Positions 48,172 to 59,952 of a stretch of 64,000 nt of DNA are shown here, piece after piece. The number at the start of each line of letters is the position of its first letter. Position 1 is the stretch's first letter. The stretch lies in assembly GCF_932294415.1 (NCBI RefSeq), contig NC_065541.1, positions 50,694,290 through 50,758,289 of the forward strand, read 5' to 3'. The position numbers and the translations under genes are program-made. Source of the stretch: Quercus robur (lineage: Eukaryota > Streptophyta > Magnoliopsida > Fagales > Fagaceae). A model generated the notes under the pieces. The model did no database searches, was not told where the DNA came from, and saw only the letters and a program-made list of their open reading frames with translations.

Positions 48172-51100
48172 TTATTGGGCTGAAAAACACTGAAGACTTA
48201 ACGGTGAAAAGACAACATTTAACGAAGCATGATCAGAAAGAGAGTAGTTTTCAGGCCACATTGCTTTCTCCGCTTCCCGGGGGAAGAGAAGTGCATTCTT
48301 CACCCTGAAACCAATGGCTTCCTCGTTGGTGCCCTTTTTAGGCTCTTCAATCATTGTCTCAAGATACTCCTCCGATTGCTCCGACCATTTAGGATTCCAA
48401 ATCTTCTGCTGCAATGTAATTTGTTATTATTTTATTCAAAATCAAAGGCAGTAAAAAGCATGCCATTGTGCAATATATTGCATACTTAAGTAAACAAGTA
48501 TGATGCTATTACATGCTAAGGAATCAGCTAAGAACATCATATAATTAGCCAGTTAAGTGAGTATGTGGGTGTATGTTTGAAACACAGAGAGAGAGAGAGT
48601 CGATGTGCCAGATTCTAGATACATGTCCAAGCTTGGCCAAAACCCTAACAATTTAAGAAAATAGACAAGTTTCACCATCTATTTTTCTTATTTAGTATAT
48701 CTATCTGGAACTAATGATGTAATCTTATATAATTCACAAAACCAGATTCCTGTATCCAGATTTCAGATAATGATAGATTGGAAAGGCCAGATTCTTGACT
48801 GGACATGGCCTCCACAATTAAATGACTGAAAATTTAGGTCATATTCAACAATATAGGACTTGAAGATACCTTGAATTCTTCATAATCAATAACACCATCT
48901 CCATTGATGTCTGCTTGGGCCCATAGCTTTTTCATCTCTTGGAAACTCAGTCCATTAGGATGACCAAATAATTTAACCTGTATAACATTTGATCATAGTG
49001 AGTTTATCTTATAACTAAAATTTACATCTCATATGGCAAAGTTAATAAAATAAAGTACCTGGCTCAATGCTTCATGGAGAGCAGAAAATGTAATAAAATC
49101 ACCCTGGTTGTCCCCCTTGAGAAAGGCAAATGCATCATCTTCAGCCAGTGAAGCTTTTCGAAGCAGATACTGGAAACCAAAAAAAAAAATTTGCATATTA
49201 GATGATGAAAGCTCTATAACTGTATTTGCCAAACAAAGATAACCATATCATGTGTACTCTCCAAACTCAATTTTCCAGAATTGGCTCCCCGTCCCTTAGT
49301 TTAAATCACATCTGAATGACAAAAGTTCAAAAATTGTAAACCGGAGAGTTTTTATTCAATCACTTGACTCTTCTCAATAACAACAAGCAGGGCTGATGTT
49401 CCCCACACAATTCTCATGGACAATTGGACAAACATATTGGGCTATGGTCATGACCAAAATACATGCTATACATAATATTTGTTGCATTGATCACTTATTG
49501 CACATTCACTAATGAGCCGTACAATAAGTACCACTCTACCAAATCTACAAGTCAAACAGGGGAGCTAAACCAGCTCAATCCAACCAAGACTAGAGCAAAT
49601 ATTCTACAGGCCTTAGAAACAGCTTTTATGGCAAAATTTACTCACGTAAAGCTGAAATTACAAAGAACAGGAAAAAGGAGTGGGGCAAGGGCTGGTAAAG
49701 ATGGAAAATGCAACCAGTTTTCAAGAATAATACCACTTATATGTCACACCTGAAGGCAGGGAATCAATAAGCCTTTTAGAGAAAAATGAGCTCGAGAACA
49801 CAAAAAATTATTATTACTGAAAAATCAATACCATGTATAAAATTTAGATCTTATTGGTGGATGGATGGCATATAGGAAATCTGAAGTCAGCAGATACCAT
49901 TCTGAAATTACTTTAATTAAGTGTTTCAAAATCATAAATACGGTATTGTGGAGAAAGTTAAATGTTCACTCTATACATCTTTTCCTTTTCTTTCTTTTTT
50001 GTTCCCCAATCTAAAGTTATTTGTCTTTCAGGCAGGAAATAGGCATAAGAAACATTTAGAATACATATTTACCCAACTGTCAATTAATGGGAAGTGAAAA
50101 ATGTAACTATATTTTACTAAATAATAAATAGTACTCACCTTTAATATACTGAAAACTGCTTCAGCCCAACTTGTTCTTAATGGTTTGCGTGACTTGTTAG
50201 GATTACAAAGCCAAATGAAATCAACACCACAGATGTTTCCCCTATGATTGCGGTGGCTAACCCACTGCAGGACATTAAAAAAGAAATAGACATAAAAAAT
50301 ATGGTAATTGATTAGCTTTATTTGTTTGGGAAATGAGTGGCCAAGTAAATACCAGGGCACTAAAATAGTAAAATAAAATTGTAACTTGAAGGCAACAAAC
50401 CTTGTGAGCATCTGCATCACTATATTTATGGGCATCATCATATGATGATACAAATCCCTGCGACCTAAGAAACTTGTAAACATGCCCCCGCTTGCTTCCA
50501 TTCCAATCACTACAAAAGTAGAACAAAGAGTACATAATTTAAAATATCCATCTTGGAGGTTATATAAGAGTAAGAGAGCTTTCTCATGGAGCATCAAATG
50601 TAAGGGGGAAAATTGTAAAAAGAAGCAAACAGATACGCACCCACATAGTATGATGGGAATTCGTTTGAGCTTGTTTTCTCTCTGATATGATTCCACATAT
50701 TGAAGTATTTTGTAAACCTATTTGAAGACAAATATGAAACCCCAGGATAAGCAATGGCACAGTTAGTTTGGCTAGAAAATCCATGGTATCAGGAACATAT
50801 TTGTTAATAAGGGAAATATATATACCTGATGCAATCTTACTAGAGAGAGACTTGAATCATGAGGAAATAGCAAATGGGTGTTCACAATAAGCATTTCTTG
50901 TCCAATGTTTCCCTTTCGGTTTGGGAGAAAAGGCACAACTGACTGAACATGAAGCAGCTGAGCAACTCGGTCTCCAAAGTCATTAAAAGGCAACTCTCGA
51001 TAATTCAGAACCCTTAAGTAGTCCTTATGTATGGCAGTCAGCAGACCTGTACAGAGCGAATACAATATCTCAATTCATTGAGCAACAAGGAGTACTTACA

Positions 51101-52503
51101 AAAGCTCACTAAAATCATAAAAACAATCTCATTAATTAAGTGGATAACTTAGAATAGTTGTAAGAATAGTTAGAACTTATGTAATTAAATTTAAAGCTTG
51201 ATGATCAGCCTATAAATGCTCCCAAGCAATTCTTAATGTAGAAACATTTGAAACATCTTATATATATGACCACATAGTGACAATTGAGGTTGTCTGTGTT
51301 GAGCTAATAAGAATGAAGGGGAAGACAAAGGAAACTTGGGAGCTATAAAACCGCCAATACAACTCGAAAAATTGTGATAGATGCACTTAAAATTCTTGGA
51401 AAAAAGTGCAACAAGGATGAGTCCAAATTCTAAAACCACTAACTGAACTATCTATTCATTTTGCAAGTAACATGCAGAATCTGAAACTAAAAAGATATAC
51501 TACAATTTTTTGTTAGAAATCAATTTAAGTTTGAATTAATCAACAAAATCAAAAGAACCAAAGGTTATACCCAGGAAAAAAACTAGGCCAAAATACACCG
51601 TTGATCCCTAAACTCTAGCCAATGAGCAATTTTAGTTCCTGAAGTATAAAACAATCATTTTTAATCCCCAACAAACAAAGTTATTGTTTTTAGTCCCTAA
51701 AAAACTTTAAAGTGATCAATTTTAGTTCCTAACAAACTTAAAGGGATTGCTTTTAATCACTAAGAAGTGAAACAAGTTAGTTTTTAGGTTGGCCATGTCA
51801 TCAAAAGGACTAAAATCATTCAAGTTTAGGAGTCAATAGTGTATTCAAGCCACACCAAAAGAAAAAAGGTAGAATGGTGCAGGACAAAGTCGAACTTATA
51901 ATATAGGCTATAAAAAAAATAATGAAATACCATCTCCACGGTTGTTAGTTCTTGCAAGATTGAAGGTGATATAGCCTGCAGCTCCTAGCCTCTCCTGGTA
52001 CATATGCACAAGTTCTTCACTTCCAACCCAGAACTCCTACTCAATAGAGCAAAAACCACCACAATCTAAAATTAGGCTTGAATTAGTCCACTTAAGGTCA
52101 ACAAGAAATCTAGCAAGAGGGAGTGTGTGAATGTTGAATAATGAATTGAAGATCCACCTGAAGACAGATGATGGAGGAAGATTTATAGAGCAACCAATCC
52201 AAAATCCTTTGGTTCCTGCTCACCCACATGGCCCTGAACTCACTTTCCCGAAGACCTTGATTCTGTTCCACACCCATCAAAAAAAAGAGTCAGTGAAGCT
52301 TGTTATAAGAAGAGGGATACTGATTGATGATGTAGTAGTGAGTGAGTGAGTAATTTTCAGACCTGTTGATCAATTCGTTTGTAAATGGGAGCCAGGATAT
52401 TGAAAGTGGTGCATGATAAGCAACCCTGTTCTTGTTCTTGCTCTCGTTCTGTCTCTGGCATTGACAACAAAGACATGTAGTTGGGTGCTAATTCAAGACC
52501 CAT
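48172..52503 (-). CDS. EF-hand endonuclease/exonuclease/phosphatase-family protein
   Basis: Ten exons: 52363-52503, 52158-52262, 51931-52036, 50826-51046, 50641-50717, 50401-50509, 50139-50264, 49059-49169, 48870-48977, 48172-48408. All are GT/AG and in phase; 446 residues, like the plant calcium-binding EEP proteins (At5g54130 type, related to CCR4 deadenylases). Active-site landmarks: Asn35 in TFNIL, Glu83 in ICLQEFW, NTH 173-175, Asp218 and Asn220 in GDWN, Asp268 in GVDFIWL, Asp427-His428 in SDHA. Unusually for EEP folds, one clear EF-hand (355-366, DINGDGVIDYEEF) and a weaker one before it (GDNQGDFITF) are inserted ahead of the last catalytic motif, suggesting calcium control. No targeting signal is evident. 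Intron 3 holds a MITE. The start is the first ATG in frame, followed by an EQEQEQ run. Confidence 0.92.
51586..51851. mobile_element. MITE in intron 3 of the EEP gene
   Basis: 266 bp with inverted ends: the left GGCCAAAATACACCGTTGAT pairs with the right, whose reverse complement begins GGCTTGAATACACTATTGAC. The interior has four or more degenerate TTTTAGTCCCTAA units. It is absent from coding sequence and removed with the intron. No clean target duplication was found. Confidence 0.75.
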
Positions 52504-53310
52504 TTTTCTTTTTTTTTCAAAAGATCACTTTGGCGCGGATGGATTACTTGGCAAGAGAATGAAACTAAGGCTTAAAGGAAAAGAAAGCTAGAGATTGGTG
52601 GTTGTGTCTGGGAAGTCTGATTTGTTTTTTTGCAAATGGGATGTGTGATGTTTATGAGTTTGAAAATGGCTCCTAATTTTTACAGCTATAAATGCACGTA
52701 TGATGTTTGTGTATATATAAGACTCGTACACACTCATCAAAAGAAAAAGAAAAAAAAAAAAAAAAAGACTCGCACACGGTTTCCGTATTGAGATTGCGGT
52801 GGAACGCTGAGAGTGAGTGAGGGAGATATTTCATATTTGATTCTATGGGTAACTAAATCCTAAATTTGTACGAAAATCTTGCCTCCTTTTTATCGTTTGT
52901 GGTCCCCATACTTACTAGATTTTCACACTTTGATGTGATGGGACAGTTAAAAGTCATTTTATAACATTTTTACTAATAGCTATGTGATAAATTCTTAGTA
53001 CTTTTTATTGGAGTTCATTATTTTTGCCGCAACTCGTTACTTAATGAATAGTAAGTTGTGAGTAGTGAACATCTTCACACCCACACCATTTAAACTTCAT
53101 ATTGTGTTATGGTGTGAGACAATTTGGGTAATAATGGAGTCTATTATTATTCAAACCCACAACTCATAAACTTGCAGAAACAATCACTTCCTACCACTAA
53201 GCCTACCACTAGGTTATCTCCTGTGTTTGTGGTTTTTGTGGGTTTTTTGTGCTTCTGGTCACTAGTATGCATATGTAATGTTTCACTTTCAATCCTAGTC
53301 ACTTTGGCTT
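52504..53310. other. 5' flank of the EEP gene
   Basis: A possible TATA element (minus strand TTATATATAC, about 52713-52722) lies some 210 bases upstream of the ATG. The rest is AT-rich intergenic DNA; a short open frame at 53124-53321 is not recognisable as protein. Confidence 0.45.
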
Positions 53311-53317
53311 GTAGAGG

Positions 53318-54465
53318 GTAATCCTAGTCACTTGTTGTTATCCCCAAAGAGAACCTTATTAGCCATCTCATTCGTTTATATCCAAACCGAATTGCGGAGG
53401 CAAGCTAAATTCTATATATATTGGGATAAGCTTCAAAACTTACTTTCATATCATTCTTTATAGTTTATACAGTTTTTAAAAAAAAAAAAAAGATTCACGT
53501 TTTAGACAGGTAATTCTAAGTAGACTTCTAAAGCAAAATTGACTGTGACAATTTAGTTATTTGAAGAGGACCCTAAATTTAGCCATACTAAAACCTTACA
53601 TTTCTAATTTTCTATTGATTTAAGCTTTAGCTAAAAATAAATAAATAATTCAATAGTGTAATGCTATTGTTTTAATTGATGAATGTTGTGAAATTATTGT
53701 GGTATTTTGTTGTGTTTATTACTCTTTTAAATAACATAGCTTCTCTTTCTATATTGCATTTTGCTTCTCTTTTTGGATTTTTCTTTTTCCAGTTTTTAAT
53801 CTAATGGTAACCTCCATGTCTTTGGAGTGTCTATATTGTTCCATTTTTTTCATGTTCCAAAATTACGTAAGATTTTGGATTAAAGTGATAGTTCGATACT
53901 AGTCAATCTTTCAATCCTAGTCACTTGTGACAATGCTAGTCATCTCTTTCTTTTATATTCAAACTGAATTGGAGAGGTAAGCTAAAGTCTATATATATTG
54001 GGATAAGATTCAAAACTTATTTTCGTATCATTCTTTATATAGTTTTTGAAAGATTCACGTTTTAGATGGGTCATCCTAAGTAGACTTTTAAGCAATATTA
54101 ACTATGACAATTTAGTTAGAGGACCCTAAATTTAGCCATACTAATTTTCTATGGCTTTTAAGTTTTAGCTTAAAAAAAAAATTACATTACATTTACCATA
54201 CATATTTCAATACAAAAATATTATCGTTTTAATTGAAGTATTGTGAACTTGTTATGGCATTTTGTTGTATTCATTACTTATTTCAATAACTTAACCTTTT
54301 TTCCACATAGCCATTTCCTTCTCTTTTCGCCTTTTTTTCTCGGGTGTTTCATTTATATTGTAATCTCCGTGTCTTTGGAGTGTCTATATTGTTCCATATT
54401 TTCTCATGCTCCAAATTTAATTAGAACTTAGGATTAAAGTGATAGTTCAATACTAATCATATTTT
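53318..54465. repeat. Diverged tandem duplication, about 560 bp per unit
   Basis: Unit 1 is about 53318-53905, unit 2 about 53907-54465. Shared blocks in the same order: AATCCTAGTCACTTG, TCTATATATATTGGGATAAG, AAAGATTCACGTTTTAGA, GAGGACCCTAAATTTAGCCA and GTCTTTGGAGTGTCTATATT. Indels have removed any common frame. Non-coding as far as I can see. Confidence 0.88.
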
Positions 54466-54650
54466 TTGCGGTGGAGAAAAAAACACACACACACATAGCA
54501 TTTCTTTTCTTTTTTTTTTAATTAATAAAGGCACAGAAAGCAAAGAACAGATTACAGGTGTCACGCGGAAATGGGAATGACCAATATATTGATTATTGGT
54601 AGCAGGAATAATATGATAATATATCTCATCTCATCCACTCATCATCCCTA

Positions 54651-54840
54651 TAATGTAAATGAAAAATTCTGGAGTCACAAATTAGTGCATAGTTTTATGT
54701 ACAACTCGCCCATATAGCGAGTTATAATTGGTAGAGGAGTGACCCACCATCACCTCTTTATTAATCACAACTCACCATATAAGTGTGTTGTATAGAAAAT
54801 TGTGCACTAATTTGTGACACCAAAACTTCTCATTGTAAAA
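54651..54840. mobile_element. MITE with 35-40-bp inverted repeats
   Basis: Left arm ...TTCTGGAGTCACAAATTAGTGCA, right arm (reverse complement) ...TTTTGGTGTCACAAATTAGTGCA. About 190 bp, non-coding, with an internal CTCGCCATATAGCGAG-like hairpin near 54707-54724. Confidence 0.75.
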
Positions 54841-55123
54841 TAGTTTCATAAAAATAAAATAATAATTTGTATTTGTAAAGTAGTCATGTTGAAAAACCGT
54901 GTGTCGGTGCCTGTCTGTCTTTGGTGGCCCAAATCTTCAGATTTTTGGTGACACGGTCCACCCCCATTAATGGGGTGTACTGTTGTAGATACTTCTATGA
55001 CTCTAGTTTAGGATTGAATGGAACCTATATATACGGCACATTACTTGCCTCCCAAGCCTTAAATTATGCCGTGCATTCATTCACAAGACATCACCTACCT
55101 ATATATAATTATAAGGACAACTT

Positions 55124-55287
55124 TTTTTTTTTTTTTTTAATACAAGAGAGAATTCTATTTTAACATAATCTAAGTATATATGTGTGTGAGTTTCCTTCTT
55201 AAAGACTTGAACTCCGACCCTTACCACCCATACTCCACAAGTATTTATACTTGTGGAGTGACCATCGCACCAAGGATGTACGATGGT
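55124..55287 (-). mobile_element. tRNA-like SINE with 16-bp target duplication
   Basis: On the minus strand: GGTGCGATGGTCACTCC (A-box region), an internal inverted repeat ACTCCACAAGTATAAATACTTGTGGAGT, GTCGGAGTTCAAGTC (B box), then a 3' end with an A-tract (T-run 55124-55138). It is flanked by perfect 16-bp repeats ATTATAAGGACAACTT at 55108-55123 and 55288-55303. The perfect duplication implies a young insertion. Confidence 0.9.
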
Positions 55288-55430
55288 ATTATAAGGACAA
55301 CTTAGATACAGTATCTTAGGTTTTCTATTTAAAATTTTGACATCTGACCAATTTAACATCCCAAACAAATAGCGATAAAACTAAAAATTCTTTCTTTTTT
55401 TTTTTCTTTTTTCCTGTACTGTGAGAACCC

Positions 55431-55498
55431 ACGACTTCAAATCTCCAGTTGCCTCATTTTCTACACGACTTCAAATCTCCAGTTGCCTCATTTTCTAC
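55431..55498. repeat. 34-bp unit in tandem
   Basis: ACGACTTCAAATCTCCAGTT and the bases after it, to TTTTCTAC, appear twice back to back. A related GGTTTCAAACCAAAAAA block follows at 55499 and 55587. Confidence 0.9.
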
Positions 55499-55685
55499 TG
55501 GTTTCAAACCAAAAAAGGACCCTTCTCCCCCATTTTCTCAGTAACCAAACAGGAAAGGTCAAAAAATAATAGCTAGATCTACTGGGTTTCAAACCAAAAA
55601 AAGGGACCCTTTTCAGTTATACTCGAAACTTCCACACTTAACATCAACAAAGTCATTGTCACAGCCTCTTTCATTATTTTGTCCA

Positions 55686-55759
55686 CAGAGAGAGAGAGAG
55701 AATCATAGATCAGAAAAGAAGGAAACAAATACACATACATACACACACACACACACACA

Positions 55760-55793
<34 letters not shown>

Positions 55794-55857
55794 CATAGAT
55801 CAGAAAAGAAGAAAGGAAACAGATACACATACACACACACACCGAGAGAGAGAGGTA
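55686..55857. repeat. Compound GA/CA microsatellite cluster
   Basis: (GA)n, AATCATAGATCAGAAAAGAA, (CA)n, (GA)n, then the same unique block and a CA run again: about 1.5 units of a roughly 105-bp tandem repeat. The open frames across it are artefacts. Confidence 0.95.
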
Positions 55858-55896
55858 TGAGATATTCTTTTCTTTTCTTTTCTTTTTTTCTTTTTT

Positions 55897-56116
55897 GGGT
55901 TTTGGGCTTGGAAGAGAAGGGTCATGAGTGGTTTGGAAGAGAAAGGTTTTGGGTTTGGAAGAGAAGCCATTTGCAAGTACAGGAAAAATAAGGAAGAAGG
56001 AAATATGGGTTTTGGGTTTGGAAGAGAAGAGTCATGGGTGGTTTGGAAGAGAAAGGATTTGGGTTTGGAAGAGAAGCTGTTTGTAGGTACAGGAAAAAGA
56101 AGGAAGAAGGAAATTA
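55897..56116 (+). repeat. 110-bp tandem repeat, two units
   Basis: Units 55897-56006 and 56007-56116, each with GGGTTTTGGG, TTGGAAGAGAAG (twice) and GGTACAGGAAAAA-like blocks. An open frame of 70 codons (55924-56136) crosses both but changes reading frame between units because 110 is not a multiple of 3, so I do not call it a gene. Confidence 0.85.
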
Positions 56117-56383
56117 AAAAAAATAAGATATTTTAGTTTTAATGCCGTTTACTTGGTTTGTTAAATTGAACATGTGTTAAAATTTTAAGTAGAGAACTTA
56201 AGGTACTGTACCTAAGTTTTGCCCTAATTATAAATAGACTTGATAAAATTGGGCTAGGATTTGTTAACTTGCCCAAATATGAGAAGACTAGAAGGAAATA
56301 ATTAAGTTCTTACCATAACAATTTTTTGTTACAATTTTGATTTGATATAATGAATGATGAGGAAAAAAAAAAGTGTACAATTA

Positions 56384-56911
56384 GATTGTGTTTGGTACAA
56401 CGGAAATTGATTTTTGGAATATATTTTCCTCTTTTACGAGTATTTAGGGAAACGGAAAATGTTAGTTAACTGAAAATTATTTTCGAGTTGACTATAAAAT
56501 AAAGATACTTATAAGGAATTTGGTTTACGCTTTCATTTTTGGTAAACCGTTTTCCTCATCGCCCAAAACTTATTAGCCAAACCTCTACCCCCTACCCCTA
56601 CTATCTGCCACCCAACCACCACCACCCCACTAACATCCTCAGGCTCTAGTGGCCTACCACCACCGCTAGTCCCTAATCACAATTTTTTAATATCAAATTT
56701 TTTTTATTTATTATATACGTGCTTAGAGAATGAGAAAATGTAAGAAAGCAATAGAAAATATATTTTCTATACCATTTTCAGAAACACAACCAAACACTAA
56801 AAATATTTTCAATCAAACTCTTAAAAATAATTTATTTTCCAAAAAATATTTTCACCTAAAAATATTTTATGCTTACAAAATATTTTGCATCCAACCCAAT
56901 ACAACCTTAAC
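56384..56911. mobile_element. Possible non-autonomous TIR element
   Basis: Left end GATTGTGTTTGGTACAA and right end (reverse complement) AAGGTTGTATTGGGTTG are roughly inverted copies, and TGTGTTTGG/CCAAACAC motifs recur internally. No clear target duplication, so boundaries are tentative. Interior non-coding. Confidence 0.35.
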
Positions 56912-57992
56912 CACGTTAAGAGTAGTGACACAAAAGTCGTGTCTATAAAGGATAACTTTCGTGGAAGAATATAGGGGTAAAATGTTTTTGAACTTATCAA
57001 AAACAGGTCAAGCTGCATTGAATAGACTTAAAGTGACACGGCACACGGGTTATCCGGATTTTTAAGGGAGAAGATTCCTTTTTTTGGTCTGTGTTTGTTT
57101 CAACAAATGAGTCTCTGATGGGCACAAACTCTTATCTAACTTTTCAATCTGTCTTTAGGTAATCTAACTCTCACTGGTTCAGCTACAAGGGCATTTTCTT
57201 TTCAAATCATGGACTAAGGCACCAATGGGAAGTAGTCTTATATGTTTTTTTGGTCATACCCAAAGCAGTCTAAAAATACGATCTTTGGAGAAGAAGCCTC
57301 TCACTACCCAGCATGAGTCCAAACCTGTAAAAGTCGGTAGATACCGGACTTATTTAACTCATTTTCCTGTACAACAAGGCTCTTTTGTGAGACTTTCTGC
57401 CTCTGCATTGTCAGCATCAAAACCATACAAACTAATCTCAGTAATACATGATACATCAGTTTGCTAATCCATCATCAACTAGAACCAGTTGCAATCACCT
57501 ACCAAACAGCATCGCTTTGAAATCAAGTCGCCTCAACCTCCATGCCCTGACTCATTTGTATTGCACCTACCCACCTGGATATTGCTTAATAATAACAATT
57601 CAATATGCTTCTTATTATTCCATTGCAAAAAATGCAATTATACATGTCTTTAAAGCATATAATAAATAAAATCAAACAAGCAAATTTAAATGCGTAGGAG
57701 AAGACATATTGACGTATCAATTGAAGACCATCACACCACCAATCACAAAACAAAACTTCAAAATAACTGATTTTTCCCTCCCAAAAAGGAAAAACATCAT
57801 TATATTTTGGACAAGAAAATAATAGTGTAATCAGTTCAGCTCTCTTTGTCCAATTCACCTTCAAATGAAACATCTCAACTAACAAAAGCCATTGTTTTCT
57901 ATTTGTTAGATTAAATAACAAATATCATCATAGACTCCTTAAAAACATACCAATGAAAGGTCCCGAAAGAAGAAATCATTAGCCAACACAAA
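56912..57992. other. 5' region of the membrane-protein gene
   Basis: No conserved frame recognised. Some of it (57190-57500) is less AT-rich and could hold a non-coding leader exon, but I see no decisive splice pair. Confidence 0.35.
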
Positions 57993-58946
57993 ATGAATAG
58001 CCAACTCCTGCATCCAGAATATTCAGCATTCCAACTTGAACGGGCCACGGAAGATGTCCGCGTAACATTCTTCAAATGTGTCAGATGGCAGCTAGAAGAA
58101 ACATTGGACGCAATTGACTGCCCTTATCACTATTTCTGTGATAGCACTTATCCTGGCAATTATCCACCTGCTGTGGACATTCTGGTATTTCTGTTTACTG
58201 CAGCTTCATACTTGACAACCCTCATCTTTATGGTGACAGATATATCAAGAAGAGGGCAAACCTGCCTTAATCGTTCAAAGAGGTACTTATTACCATCTGG
58301 TCCAATTTCTCTCCCAGTAATCCTCTTGACACTGGCAAAAGGCCACCGAATCAACACTATATTTCCTCTCTCGAGCATTGGTCCTGCAATCCTCCTACTG
58401 GTTCATGTTTCTGCCCTGACCTTTGATCACGAGGCTAATAGAGACATCAAATATGCTTTTTTTGAGGCATCAACAATTTCTGGAATTTTACATGCAAGCC
58501 TGTATCTGGATGCTATTATCTTACCTTATTATACAGGTTTTGATGCTCTAGTGTTGTCAAACTTTTCAGGTGAGTGTGCATCTTGCGTATGCAGGAAAGA
58601 GGTTTTGATTGTGGGAGGGATCTTAGTGTCATACAAGGGGTGGTCAATAACCACATTTTCAGTTGTGGGTGCTCTCTGCTTAAGGATTATCTGCAGATTG
58701 TCTGGAGAGAAAACAGGAGCTACCGCACTAATTAGGCCATGGCTGGAAAGCGTAGCTTGGATCTTGATATCAATGGACTGTGTTTATCTAGCAACAAACT
58801 CCCCACCAGGAAGTACAATGTTGAGAGTTGCTGCTTTTGGAGGTGTATTTGTTTTGATTTGTCTTCATGTACTCAAAAGTGCATGCACTCTGATAACAAA
58901 GTGGCATTGTGCAGAAAAAATTAGTCAAATATCATATGGAGGATAG
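57993..58946 (+). CDS. Intronless plant multi-pass membrane protein, function unknown
   Basis: A single 317-residue frame. The N-terminal segment (1-58) is soluble-looking with a Cys-containing block CPYHYFCDS before a first membrane segment at about 62-82 (VDILVFLFTAASYLTTLIFM). Six or so further hydrophobic helices follow at about 103-117, 125-141, 160-178, 206-232, 250-268 and 277-299. The C-terminus is short and basic. The resemblance to conserved, uncharacterised plant membrane proteins with the N-terminal LLHPEYSAF and RWQLEETLD blocks is from memory; I know no function. Intronless structure fits either a naturally single-exon gene or a retrocopy; a retrocopy would show an A-tail or repeats, and none is seen. 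Strand-specific codon pattern and the absence of stops support a real gene. Confidence 0.8.
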   Translation: MNSQLLHPEYSAFQLERATEDVRVTFFKCVRWQLEETLDAIDCPYHYFCDSTYPGNYPPAVDILVFLFTAASYLTTLIFMVTDISRRGQTCLNRSKRYLLPSGPISLPVILLTLAKGHRINTIFPLSSIGPAILLLVHVSALTFDHEANRDIKYAFFEASTISGILHASLYLDAIILPYYTGFDALVLSNFSGECASCVCRKEVLIVGGILVSYKGWSITTFSVVGALCLRIICRLSGEKTGATALIRPWLESVAWILISMDCVYLATNSPPGSTMLRVAAFGGVFVLICLHVLKSACTLITKWHCAEKISQISYGG

Positions 58947-59952
58947 AAAAGTATAATGATCAGAAGATACATAAATTTACAAGAATGAGAGGAAACAACA
59001 ATGTAAATGTGTAAATAGTCTGTTTCTCCCCCTTTTTCTGATCAATGAAATACACAATTTGCCAAAATGATCATAAGAATGTATCCTACATCAGAACATA
59101 TAAAACCTATAAATCAAAATGTTCCAGCATATTAAGGGAGATGATTGGGATAACTTCCAAAATCATCAAAGTACCAAACCTATTCACCAAAAAATGCTTC
59201 TAACCCACAACAAGGGAACTTGAAAGCAGTACCCCAATGCAAGTCACAAGAAAAACCTCCTTCGGCTCGTGTCTATTACCGACTAAAATTCAAATGGGAG
59301 AACAAAGCAAATAAAGTGTGAAAGAGATAAAGGGTATTTTTTTTAACAAAAAGCAAGACAAATAATCAGATCTAGATAGTAGCAGCCTGAATTGGTTGGT
59401 AGGTTGACTACATTTTGAACCCACTCATATTCCATGCCTTCAGTATCATAAGTTCCAAGCTGCAGACTGATCAGCCTTCAGTTTGAAACAAGGGCCACAT
59501 TCTTGCATGTTTACATACATAACTCATTATAGGAATTAGTTATTGGAATGATTTGATGAAATTCCATAGTAATCTGATACAAAGGGGCCATAGCAGTGTT
59601 ACCACAGTTTTAATTTTATTTTGGCAAACTATGTTGTGCAATCATGTGATCTAAACCAGTATAAATCTGTGTTGACTTGAACATTTCAAACTCTGAAGCT
59701 ACCCCATGATCACTTTATGGCTCACACACATACTTTCTTAATAAGCAATAACGGAATAACATATCGGAACAGTCCAAGCATCATATGATTATGTTATAGA
59801 TTCATTAATTCTTTTTTAAAAGTACACTAGAACAGTACAAAATGCCTGCAAATAGTTTTATTCAAACGAAATATTCAATATTTACATCTCATAAGTCTCA
59901 TGATCTAGTAAAAATAAAAGACAGAGAGAAACACATGACATGATTATCATAA
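58947..59952. other. Intergenic region between two genes
   Basis: The left part would hold the 3' UTR of the membrane-protein gene (AATGAAATACA near 59044 could serve in polyadenylation), the right part that of the small minus-strand gene. No coding frame seen. Confidence 0.5.

Noticed and set aside
50028-50696. 222-codon minus-strand frame
   Set aside because: It reads through exons and introns of the EEP gene in a mixed frame; the spliced exons in their own frames carry all the motifs.
55656-55991. 111-codon frame across GA/CA repeats
   Set aside because: Driven by microsatellites; no non-repetitive coding part.
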